The notes below the pieces were generated by a model. It ran no database searches. It was not told the origin of the DNA and worked only from the letters and a program-made list of their open reading frames with translations. From Bacteroidota bacterium (GTDB lineage Bacteria; Bacteroidota; Bacteroidia; JAADEI01), in assembly GCA_024280615.1 (NCBI GenBank), contig JAJRPU010000018.1:1-23075 (forward strand): DNA of 23,075 bases, given 5' to 3'. Of the stretch, positions 16,325 through 23,075 are shown in pieces. A program made the translations under genes and the position numbers. Within the stretch, counting starts at the first letter, position 1. Each line of letters starts with the position of its first letter.

Positions 16325-17524
16325 TCAATTTTGCTGTTTAGCTAATTCCACTGCCAATTTTGCTGCTTCATCAAATCCTGTTGTGTAATGAACGTTAAGT
16401 CCAGATTGTTCAATTATCTCCCTTGCCAAATCGGCATTTGTTCCCTGCAACCGAACCACTACTGGAACAGGGACCCCGCCCATCTCTTCCACCGCTTGAA
16501 CAATTCCCTTCGCAACTCGGTCACCACGAACTATTCCACCAAAAATGTTAACAAGGATTGACTTAACGTTTGGATCCCGCAAAATGAGTTCAAATCCCAC
16601 TTTAACTGTTTCTGGGGTTGCTTTTCCACCCACATCAAGGAAATTAGCGGGTTCTCCACCATGATATTTAATCAGGTCCATGGTTGCCATTGCCAAGCCT
16701 GCCCCGTTAACCATGCATCCAACAAATCCATCCAGTTTAACAAAACTCAAGCCATGTTTAGACGCTATGACCTCCGCAGGGTCTTCCTCTTCAATATCTC
16801 GCATTTCGGCTATGTCAGGGTGTCTGAACAGGGCATTGTCATCTATTTGCACCTTGGCATCCACAGCTATCAACCTGCCGTCACTGGCTTTGAGCAACGG
16901 ATTAATTTCAATAAGTGAAGCGTCAAGAGTGGTAAATGCTTTATAAAGCCCCTGAAGCATATTAACCATATCCTTGAATGCTTGTCCCTTCAAACCAAGA
17001 TTGAATGCTATTTTTCTGGCTTGGAAGGGCAACAGTCCAATGGTTGGATGGGCATGCTCAGTAAATATCTTCTCAGGACTTTTTTCTGCCACTTCTTCAA
17101 TATCAACTCCTCCTTCTGGTGAATAAATAACCGCTACGGTCTCCTTCTCTCTGTCAACAAGCATGCTTAAGTAATATTCGTGTCTTTCTTCTGGACCGGA
17201 ATAATAAACGTCTTGTGCGACAAGGATCTTACGGACTTTCTTACCCTCCGGACCGGTTTGTGGCGTAACAAGGATTTTTCCGATAAGTTCTTTTGCTATT
17301 TCATAGACCTCATCAAGAGTTTTTGCTACTTTGACTCCTCCCGCCTTTCCACGTCCTCCTGCGTGAATCTGTGCCTTCAAAACCCACAACTGGGTTCCCG
17401 TCTGCTCCTGAACTTTCTTTGCTGCTTCCACTGCTTCCTCCGGCGTAGTTGCCACAATGCCCTCTTGAACCCTAACACCAAATTTCTTTAACAACTCCTT
17501 AGCCTGATACTCATGAAGATTCAT
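16325..17524 (-). CDS. sucC: Succinyl-CoA ligase (ADP-forming) subunit beta
   Basis: Beta subunit of the TCA-cycle enzyme that interconverts succinyl-CoA and succinate with formation of ATP or GTP. The 399-residue protein starts with the family-typical NLHEYQAKELLKKFGV, has the ATP-grasp stretch KAQIHAGGRGKAGGVKVA (about 50-67), a metal- and ATP-binding ALIEINPL-like segment (SLIEINPLL), and the C-terminal CoA-ligase domain with DVGGKATPETV and VNIFGGIVRGDRVA. Length is normal. The partner sucD is not in the window. It leads a minus-strand run with the yciO-like, receptor and ThiF-rhodanese genes. A good promoter is seen directly upstream; the predicted leader is very short. Confidence 0.96.
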   Translation of the reverse strand: MNLHEYQAKELLKKFGVRVQEGIVATTPEEAVEAAKKVQEQTGTQLWVLKAQIHAGGRGKAGGVKVAKTLDEVYEIAKELIGKILVTPQTGPEGKKVRKILVAQDVYYSGPEERHEYYLSMLVDREKETVAVIYSPEGGVDIEEVAEKSPEKIFTEHAHPTIGLLPFQARKIAFNLGLKGQAFKDMVNMLQGLYKAFTTLDASLIEINPLLKASDGRLIAVDAKVQIDDNALFRHPDIAEMRDIEEEDPAEVIASKHGLSFVKLDGFVGCMVNGAGLAMATMDLIKYHGGEPANFLDVGGKATPETVKVGFELILRDPNVKSILVNIFGGIVRGDRVAKGIVQAVEEMGGVPVPVVVRLQGTNADLAREIIEQSGLNVHYTTGFDEAAKLAVELAKQQN

Positions 17525-17541
17525 ACGCTCTGTTTTTGGGT

Positions 17542-17567
17542 CAAACTTACGGCAAAAGTGGGAAATG
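17542..17567 (-). promoter_or_regulatory. Candidate promoter of sucC
   Basis: Read on the minus strand: CATTTCCC (17567-17560), ten bases, then TAAGTTTG (17549-17542), a perfect TAnnTTTG -7 element, ending 17 bases before the sucC ATG. There is no TTTG at -33. It has the same architecture as the fabD and FG-GAP gene promoters. Confidence 0.55.
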
Positions 17568-17642
17568 GATAGGAACTAATTCACCTACTTGGATAAGGAC
17601 ACACGATGTATAAACAATAAAGCAAATAAGTAACGTTAAAAG

Positions 17643-18305
17643 TTATTCAGGCTTGTCCCACTCCAACCCAAGTTCATTCAATAATTTTCTAACACCATCA
17701 GGCTTTATCTTTCTGCTCTTAATTTTATTAAATGTTTTCTCTAAGCGAGACTCGTCATTTTCATTAACAACATACTTGACAAAGTTAAACAAAAAAGCCC
17801 TTCCTTCATGATGCCAATATATAATGTCTTCCATAACAAACAACCACTTTATTACTTTTAGAATTACGTCTATAAAAAGGGTTTCTCCTGCTATACTTAA
17901 CCTATTAGCTATTTTAAGCTTATTGATTAGTTCATCGACATCATTATTTTCACAATGATAGAGAGATGATAGAGCACTCCATATTTTTTTGAATTCTTTT
18001 TGTTTGTTTCTTTGAATTTTGAGCAATAATTTAGCTATCTGGTCATGTCGTCCTTCCTTCAATCCGCTGTTTTCGGGAATAATCACCTTAAAATCAAAAT
18101 TCCATTTAATACCTGGACGATGGATATAAAGTCTATCACTACTTGATAGTTTCTCCACTGGATATCTAAATTGTACTCCACCTTTATAATATCTTTCAAA
18201 ATCAATAAAATGCTCTACCACTTTCTTTACTATGTCAAACCTATTTAGTTTGCCTACTATTCTTAATTCAGGTCCCTCTATAATTCTTGTTTTTTTAGCA
18301 GGCAT
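17643..18305 (-). CDS. Uncharacterised 220-residue protein paired with a DNA methyltransferase
   Basis: I do not recognise a named family with confidence. The protein is basic at its start, has no signal peptide or membrane segment, and reads as alpha/beta in the first half and mostly helical in the second. Stretches that look conserved in style are ELRIVGKLNRFD (13-24), RPGIKWNFDFKV (63-74), GLKEGRHDQI (81-90) and MEDIIYWHHEGRAFLFNF (158-175). D71-F-K73 could be the second half of a PD-(D/E)xK nuclease motif, with S-D57 upstream, but this is weak. It starts seven bases after the methyltransferase stop, on the same strand, so it is almost certainly co-transcribed and functionally linked. A restriction endonuclease or a specificity/accessory subunit are the natural guesses; neither is shown. 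Base composition is AT-rich like its partner. Confidence 0.8.
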   Translation of the reverse strand: MPAKKTRIIEGPELRIVGKLNRFDIVKKVVEHFIDFERYYKGGVQFRYPVEKLSSSDRLYIHRPGIKWNFDFKVIIPENSGLKEGRHDQIAKLLLKIQRNKQKEFKKIWSALSSLYHCENNDVDELINKLKIANRLSIAGETLFIDVILKVIKWLFVMEDIIYWHHEGRAFLFNFVKYVVNENDESRLEKTFNKIKSRKIKPDGVRKLLNELGLEWDKPE

Positions 18306-18312
18306 AAGGTTC

Positions 18313-20142
18313 TCATTTTCTTAAAATCACAACGCTTTCTCTTCTAATATTTCCTTCGCTACTTTTTTCCAACTCTCTCTCAATAACACTATCTACGTTA
18401 AAGCCCAATGCCTGGCTCATTTCAATAATGATTTTGTCATTAGATACCTCTATATACTGATTTTCGCCTTTAAAATGATTATTGCCTATAACAATAGCAC
18501 ATTTTCTGTTGGGCTTCAGAACTCTATACATTTCCTTTAACGTTTGTTTCATATCAACAAAGAATTTATGAAGTCTAGCTCCATCTTTCTGTCTGCCGTT
18601 ATCTGAGAGAGTATTTATTATAGATATAGCACTGTTAGGCAGATCATTCATGTATTTTTTTATATTTAAAGAAAATAAGTCCCTTTTAAAACTCATTCGT
18701 GGGTTTCCTATCATATTCTTTTCCAGCTCGTCCATTGAATCAACTAAGTTTAATAAAACCAATTGAGGATAGTCATTCTTAATGTAATCCAGTGCGGTTG
18801 AATATGGCGGTGAATTAACTATGCCATCTATGTAATTATCTTTAATATCCCTCATATCCCTCGTATCTCTTTCATATGTCAGCGACTTGCCAACCTTTAT
18901 ATCAAGGACATCGTTCATCTTTTGGAATAAATAGAGTCTTAAGTATAAATCGTTAACACGCTTTCTAAGGGTAACAAAGAATTCTTCCTTGGTTCTTCTT
19001 GAAATATCACTTATGGCACCACTAATAGACAAAAGTAGAAATCTTCGGACCTTGGCGTTTTCCACTTTATTGGCAAGTACTTTACTTATTACTATTTGGT
19101 ATATAGCGTCATATGACTTGTATTTTAAACGGCTTCCTTTAATTTTTGATAATAGGTCTCCAACATTTTTTTCCACTCTACTAAGGTCTATGTAATCATT
19201 ATTGTTCTGGAGTCCTGAGTTAAAAATACCTTCCCTACCCAAAGAATATGCATACACAGCTTGTTCTAACTTATCAAAGTAAGCATCTATTTGATCCCTT
19301 AAATAACTTACATCTAATAGCAGAGACTCGCATTTAACATTAGACATCAATACTGATAAAGGATTAATTTCTATCCCTATACTTTCCAGTTCCATTAATG
19401 AAGCCTCTACAAGTAATGTTCCACTACCAGCGAAATTATCCATTACAATACCAGCATTATCAGGATATACGTAATTTAATAGTGCACGAGCCATCTTAGG
19501 ATGGAACTTGCCTTTGTAAGGATGGAAATAGTGAGTAAGATACAAAGACGGTTCCTCACGTATAGCAAAATAATCTTCCAATCTTTTACCAATACTTAAA
19601 GTTGACGATGCTGGTATCCTATATAAATTATTGAAAGGATGAGCAAACAAAATTTGAACATTAGCTTCAATTTCTTGTTCATTCCTACTAAGTTTTGATA
19701 TATATTCAGACTTTTCTAAAAAGTACTGGTACGTTATAATCCGCACGCAAACTAAGTTATCACTTTCAAAAACCTGGAAAATCTTCTTTTCCTTGTCCCT
19801 ACCCCAAATCTCATATATAGCCTGTTCAATGCCTTTGGGACCAACAAGGTATATCTCCCGTGTGTAAGCTAATCGCTTTACTAAATCCCTTATCTTATTT
19901 ATATTGTCGGAAACGCCCCAATAACCTTGAATTCTTCCATAAGGTAACTCATATAGCACATAGTCTTGTATTCTAACATTGTCGTTAGTAAATTTATCCA
20001 ATGGATGCTTTGATAATACCTCAAAGAAATTATTAATAGGTTTGACTTGTCCGAATAGGCTTATTAACTCCAGTTTAGCCAACTGCTCACTCTCATGACT
20101 ACTTTTTATATTGTTGAAAATTTTAAAAAACCAATAGTACAT
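18313..20142 (-). CDS. Site-specific DNA methyltransferase (N4-cytosine or N6-adenine class)
   Basis: AdoMet-dependent DNA amino-methyltransferase of 609 residues. The AdoMet site is DNFAGSGT (motif I, 235-242), preceded by FHPYKGKFHPKMARAL (206-221) and followed by ESIGIEINPLS (253-263). The catalytic motif IV is NSPPY (443-447); S-P-P-Y is most typical of N4-cytosine enzymes, D/N-P-P-Y of N6-adenine ones, so the base is undecided. About 200 residues lie between motifs I and IV and may hold the target-recognition region; about 200 residues precede the catalytic core. Start: a TTG at 20148 would leave no room for the ribosome binding site AAGGAG at 20155-20150, which sits seven bases before ATG 20142, so that ATG is chosen. 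Two rows counted by eye have 16 and 17 G+C of 60, against 26 (sucC) and 34 (dnaX) nearby, which suggests acquisition. It is the first gene of a two-gene unit. Confidence 0.87.
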   Translation of the reverse strand: MYYWFFKIFNNIKSSHESEQLAKLELISLFGQVKPINNFFEVLSKHPLDKFTNDNVRIQDYVLYELPYGRIQGYWGVSDNINKIRDLVKRLAYTREIYLVGPKGIEQAIYEIWGRDKEKKIFQVFESDNLVCVRIITYQYFLEKSEYISKLSRNEQEIEANVQILFAHPFNNLYRIPASSTLSIGKRLEDYFAIREEPSLYLTHYFHPYKGKFHPKMARALLNYVYPDNAGIVMDNFAGSGTLLVEASLMELESIGIEINPLSVLMSNVKCESLLLDVSYLRDQIDAYFDKLEQAVYAYSLGREGIFNSGLQNNNDYIDLSRVEKNVGDLLSKIKGSRLKYKSYDAIYQIVISKVLANKVENAKVRRFLLLSISGAISDISRRTKEEFFVTLRKRVNDLYLRLYLFQKMNDVLDIKVGKSLTYERDTRDMRDIKDNYIDGIVNSPPYSTALDYIKNDYPQLVLLNLVDSMDELEKNMIGNPRMSFKRDLFSLNIKKYMNDLPNSAISIINTLSDNGRQKDGARLHKFFVDMKQTLKEMYRVLKPNRKCAIVIGNNHFKGENQYIEVSNDKIIIEMSQALGFNVDSVIERELEKSSEGNIRRESVVILRK

Positions 20143-20149
20143 AACCAAT

Positions 20150-20155
20150 CTCCTT
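20150..20155 (-). promoter_or_regulatory. Strong Shine-Dalgarno of the DNA methyltransferase
   Basis: Minus-strand AAGGAG, seven bases before ATG 20142. Near-consensus Shine-Dalgarno sequences are not seen before the housekeeping genes here (alaS, sucC, dnaX lack one), so this site both fixes the start and marks the cassette as different. Confidence 0.6.
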
Positions 20156-20170
20156 TTTCACATTACTTTG

Positions 20171-20178
20171 CAAAACTA
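20171..20178 (-). promoter_or_regulatory. Candidate -7 element of the methyltransferase cassette
   Basis: Minus-strand TAGTTTTG matches TAnnTTTG exactly, 28 bases before ATG 20142 and just upstream of the Shine-Dalgarno. No -33 TTTG at standard spacing and no CATTTCCC nearby. Confidence 0.35.
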
Positions 20179-20294
20179 TGCAATTTCAAATTATAGTTCC
20201 TTCACAAACAGTAGTATATATTTTTGCAAAGAAGCTACATATTTAGCAAACATTCAATCAAGAATGGAAGCCTTCTCAATTCACTGGAAAGATA

Positions 20295-20302
20295 TAACTT
20301 AG
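20295..20302 (+). promoter_or_regulatory. Weak candidate -7 element of dnaX
   Basis: TAACTTAG differs from TAnnTTTG at one position and ends seven bases before the dnaX ATG, which would give an almost leaderless transcript. No CATTTCCC upstream. Low weight. Confidence 0.22.
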
Positions 20303-20309
20303 CACTACT

Positions 20310-21935
20310 ATGAACTCAACGGCAAGGAAATATCGTCCTACCAAGTTCAGTGATGTTGTTGCTCAGGAACATATCACCACTGCATTGAAGAATGCAGTAA
20401 AGACAGGTAGGATTCCGCAAAGCCTGCTATTTTGCGGACCCAGAGGTGTTGGCAAGACAACCTGTGCCCGAATCTTGGCAAAAGCGATCAACTGCGAGAG
20501 TCCCATTGATGGCGAGCCCTGTGGACAATGTCCATCCTGCCAAAGGTTTGCTAATAACACATCACTGAATGTATTTGAGCTTGATGCGGCAAGCAACAAC
20601 TCAGTTGATGACATTAGGAACCTCATTGAGCAAGTGCGGTTTCCACCTGCTGAGGGGAAATACAAAGTTTATATAATTGACGAGGTTCACATGCTCTCTC
20701 AATCTGCATTTAATGCTTTTCTTAAAACCCTAGAGGAACCCCCTGATTATGCCGTGTTCATCCTCGCAACAACAGAGAAACACAAAATTTTACCAACAAT
20801 TATATCAAGATGTCAGGTATACGACTTCAGAAGAATTCCCGTGTCCCAAATAGTAGAAAGGCTCAGATACGTAGCCTTACAGGAAGGGATAGAAGCGGAA
20901 GATGAAGCACTTTTTACCATAGCGGAATATGCCGATGGGGCGCTACGAGACGCTTTAACGTTATTTGATAGGCTGATTTCATACGCCGGCAATAAACTAA
21001 CATATAAGGATGTAACAGAAGCCCTTCATATACTTGATTACAACACATTTTTTGAAGTAACGGAACGGATTATAGTCCAGGATATTCCTGAGCTGTTAAA
21101 GATGTGGAAAGAAATCTCTAATGCTGGCTTTAATGCAGAAGAATTCCTTCACGGACTTGCTAAACATTTAAGAAATTTGTTATATCTCAAAACAGACACC
21201 AGTTCAAAATTGCTTGATGTTCCAGAAGCGTGGCAGGAACGACTTAAACAACAGGCAAATAGGCTCAGCCCGTCATACCTTGTTTCAGCACTATTGACTA
21301 TTAACAAATACGAAAACAGTTTAACTTTTGCATCGGATAAATATCTTACTACCGAACTTGCCCTAATGGAACTGGCTACACTGCCCTCCATTACACCAAG
21401 GCAGGCTCGCCCCACGGAAAAGAAAAACCCTCCCTCTCAACTTACGCCAGCAACCGAACAAACTCCTAACCGAAATCCACAACAAACTGGAAAACAAGGG
21501 AATAAACAAGCCATATCTCCAGAGAACGCCACCAGTCCACAAAAGAAAGAACCACAACCTCCTAAGGAATCAACTCAAGACATAATTCAAGACTTTATGA
21601 ACTGGCTAACGTCTAACAATAGCAGTGAATCAACACGAGTATTAAACTATTTGTCCAGTGCTATTAAGAAATCAAGAAAAAATGGTAAGATAGTGATTGA
21701 AATTGAGGATATTTATAACAAGGCTAAAGCCCTGTTTTCTAACTGGTTATCCCAGAACCGTCACTATGGGAATGTAACCTTTGACAACCTGTTTGTCGTA
21801 TTATCAATACCAAAAGGGAACGCTGATGAAAAAGAAGCAAATGCTAATAACAAAATATATCAACGAATCACGGCAGAATTTCCAGAAGCCAAGGATTTTA
21901 TTAAAATTCTCAAGCTTCGCAATAGCTCTTTTTAG
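20310..21935 (+). CDS. dnaX: DNA polymerase III subunit gamma/tau
   Basis: Clamp-loader ATPase subunit of the replicative polymerase. The N-terminal AAA+ module starts RKYRPTKFSDVVAQEH, with Walker A GPRGVGKTT (43-51), a four-cysteine zinc module (Cys62, 71, 74, 77), Walker B IIDEVH (122-127), sensor-1 ATTEKHK and the SRC arginine finger (Arg167). Clamp-loader domains follow to about 350; a Pro/Gln/Lys-rich linker (about 355-425) leads to a short C-terminal domain. Total 541 residues, a tau-like product; no A-AAA-AAG slippery heptamer was noticed in the linker, so I have no evidence for a gamma form. It is divergent from the methyltransferase cassette. Its last 110 bases overlap the start of the following M16 gene in another frame. 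Confidence 0.95.
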   Translation: MNSTARKYRPTKFSDVVAQEHITTALKNAVKTGRIPQSLLFCGPRGVGKTTCARILAKAINCESPIDGEPCGQCPSCQRFANNTSLNVFELDAASNNSVDDIRNLIEQVRFPPAEGKYKVYIIDEVHMLSQSAFNAFLKTLEEPPDYAVFILATTEKHKILPTIISRCQVYDFRRIPVSQIVERLRYVALQEGIEAEDEALFTIAEYADGALRDALTLFDRLISYAGNKLTYKDVTEALHILDYNTFFEVTERIIVQDIPELLKMWKEISNAGFNAEEFLHGLAKHLRNLLYLKTDTSSKLLDVPEAWQERLKQQANRLSPSYLVSALLTINKYENSLTFASDKYLTTELALMELATLPSITPRQARPTEKKNPPSQLTPATEQTPNRNPQQTGKQGNKQAISPENATSPQKKEPQPPKESTQDIIQDFMNWLTSNNSSESTRVLNYLSSAIKKSRKNGKIVIEIEDIYNKAKALFSNWLSQNRHYGNVTFDNLFVVLSIPKGNADEKEANANNKIYQRITAEFPEAKDFIKILKLRNSSF

Positions 21936-23075
21936 TGTAATAACTTTGATTCTGGTAAATGGTTGCCAGATGGAAAAAACCGATGAAAAGCTTGTGGACG
22001 CCAAGTACAAAGCTTATGTAAATCCCGATGACCCATTAAAAGTTCATCACTATACCCTTGGCAATGGTCTCAAGGTCCTAATTAGTCCTGACCATAGCGA
22101 GCCCCGTGTGGCTATGCACATAGTTGTCCATGCAGGCTCTATTCAGGAACCGGAACACGCAACAGGACTGGCTCACTACCTTGAACACATGATGTTCAAA
22201 GGAACAGACAAGATAGGAACACTCAACTGGAAAGAGGAAAGCAAATTACTAAAACAAATAGAAGACTTATTTGAACAACTAAGAAACGAAGATGACCCTC
22301 AAAAGCAAAAAGAAATCTACAAGAAGATTGATAGCATATCTCATCTTGCTTCAAAATATGCGATTCCAAATGAATATGAGCACATGTATCAATTAATAGG
22401 TGGATCATATCTTAATGCTGCAACAGATTATGACTACACAGTTTATTATGGCTATGTGCCCTCTAATGAATTCCGCAGACTCCTCATTCTTGAAAAGGAA
22501 AGATTCTCAAAGGTTGTCCCGAGACTCTTCCACACAGAACTGGAAACTGTATTTGAGGAATTTAATATGAGGTTTCAAGATGGAGAGCAATATAGGGCTA
22601 TAGACAGAGTCTTTTCTATGCTCTTTCCTAACCATCCATTTTCCAGGTCAGTGATTGGATTACCCGACCATCTCAAAAGACCATCTATAAGAGAAATGCT
22701 TAAATTCTTTGAGACATATTATGTGCCCAATAATATGACAGTAATCGTTACTGGCGATGTGAACCCCGATGAGGCAATTAGACTGATTGACTCCACTCTC
22801 GGGCAGTTAAGGCCTAAGGATATTAAAAAACCAACTTTTGAGCTACCGCCATTGCCTGACAAAATCCAGAAAGCAGAATTATATGGTCCCAAACCAGCAC
22901 ACGTATTAATCGGATACAGAATGCCTCCGCCCTCTAATCTTAAAGAATTCGCTCAAATGCTCCTTACGGACTATATTCTTAGCAATAGCATTGCAGGAAT
23001 ACTTCCCATTGAACTGTTGCAAAAACACAGGGTCCACAAGGTTTCCCTTGGATTATATGACTATTCCCAGGGAGG
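21826..23075 (+). CDS. M16 family zinc metallopeptidase, lipoprotein (3' end outside window)
   Basis: The frame is open to the last base, so only about 416 residues of the N-terminal half are seen. It starts MKKKQ with a long basic n-region, a hydrophobic core and a lipobox ending L-V-N-G-Cys47, so the mature protein should be a lipid-anchored periplasmic or surface peptidase. The inverted zinc motif HYLEH gives His117, Glu120 and His121; the third ligand is probably in ELETVFEEF (Glu near 240-244). The distance is longer than in pitrilysin because of a charged helical insertion (bases about 22228-22400) that I know from Bacteroidetes M16 proteins. ATG 21826 or 21841 both lie inside dnaX (110 or 95 bases overlap); a start after the dnaX stop would lose the signal peptide, so an internal start is needed. 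Expression is probably coupled to dnaX. The M16 assignment is firm, the exact start is not. Confidence 0.88.
   Translation, partial: MKKKQMLITKYINESRQNFQKPRILLKFSSFAIALFSVITLILVNGCQMEKTDEKLVDAKYKAYVNPDDPLKVHHYTLGNGLKVLISPDHSEPRVAMHIVVHAGSIQEPEHATGLAHYLEHMMFKGTDKIGTLNWKEESKLLKQIEDLFEQLRNEDDPQKQKEIYKKIDSISHLASKYAIPNEYEHMYQLIGGSYLNAATDYDYTVYYGYVPSNEFRRLLILEKERFSKVVPRLFHTELETVFEEFNMRFQDGEQYRAIDRVFSMLFPNHPFSRSVIGLPDHLKRPSIREMLKFFETYYVPNNMTVIVTGDVNPDEAIRLIDSTLGQLRPKDIKKPTFELPPLPDKIQKAELYGPKPAHVLIGYRMPPPSNLKEFAQMLLTDYILSNSIAGILPIELLQKHRVHKVSLGLYDYSQG

Noticed and set aside
20149..20309. Direct repeats or an attachment site flanking the methyltransferase cassette
   Set aside because: I compared the gap at 17525-17642 with that at 20149-20309 and saw no shared repeat long enough to support integration.
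21826..21840. A-rich stretch in the dnaX 3' end as a programmed frameshift into the M16 frame
   Set aside because: Only five consecutive A residues, not the A-AAA-AAG heptamer, and the M16 frame has its own ATG and signal peptide; independent initiation is simpler.

Overview
The window reads as chromosomal DNA of a member of the Bacteroidota or a close relative in the same superphylum. Pointers are a short 290-residue primary sigma factor without region 1.1, a TonB-dependent receptor with an N-terminal carboxypeptidase-like domain, a secreted FG-GAP protein whose C-terminus looks like a type IX secretion sorting domain, an M16 lipoprotein with an insertion I know from Bacteroidetes homologues, few Shine-Dalgarno sequences, and several TAnnTTTG-like -7 promoter elements. 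I cannot place it more finely. Most genes are housekeeping and intact; the first (uvrA) and last (M16 peptidase) run off the window.

Layout. 1-2208: 3' part of uvrA. 2273-4534: secreted FG-GAP repeat protein. 4512-5246 (minus): a Cas6-type CRISPR RNA endonuclease without cas neighbours or a visible array. 5483-6355 (minus): primary sigma factor. 6356-6531: divergent control region with helically phased TGCA repeats and a promoter. 6532-12009 (plus): compact run fabD, phosphosugar mutase, alaS, marC. 12269-17524 (minus): run sucC, yciO-like gene, TonB-dependent receptor, ThiF-rhodanese fusion, in order of transcription. 17643-20142 (minus): AT-rich two-gene cassette of a DNA methyltransferase and an unrecognised 220-residue protein. 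20310-21935 (plus): dnaX, whose 3' end overlaps, out of frame, the start of an M16 metallopeptidase lipoprotein that continues past the window end.

How the parts relate. The plus run joins fatty-acid initiation, cell-envelope sugar synthesis and alanine charging; such genes are co-transcribed for convenience rather than forming a pathway. The minus run combines a TCA-cycle subunit with an outer-membrane receptor and a sulfur-transfer-type activating enzyme, an association I cannot explain. The methyltransferase cassette looks acquired: lower GC, a strong ribosome binding site, and position between two core genes.

The most interesting signals are: (a) the same octamer CATTTCCC lying 9-10 bases upstream of a TAnnTTTG-like box before three unrelated genes, in a genome whose sigma factor has an unusual region 2.4/3.0; (b) the methyltransferase plus 220-residue partner as a possible restriction or defence pair; (c) the solitary Cas6; (d) the phased TGCA array between rpoD and fabD; (e) the long dnaX/M16 overlap. 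No tRNA, rRNA, insertion sequence or CRISPR array was seen.
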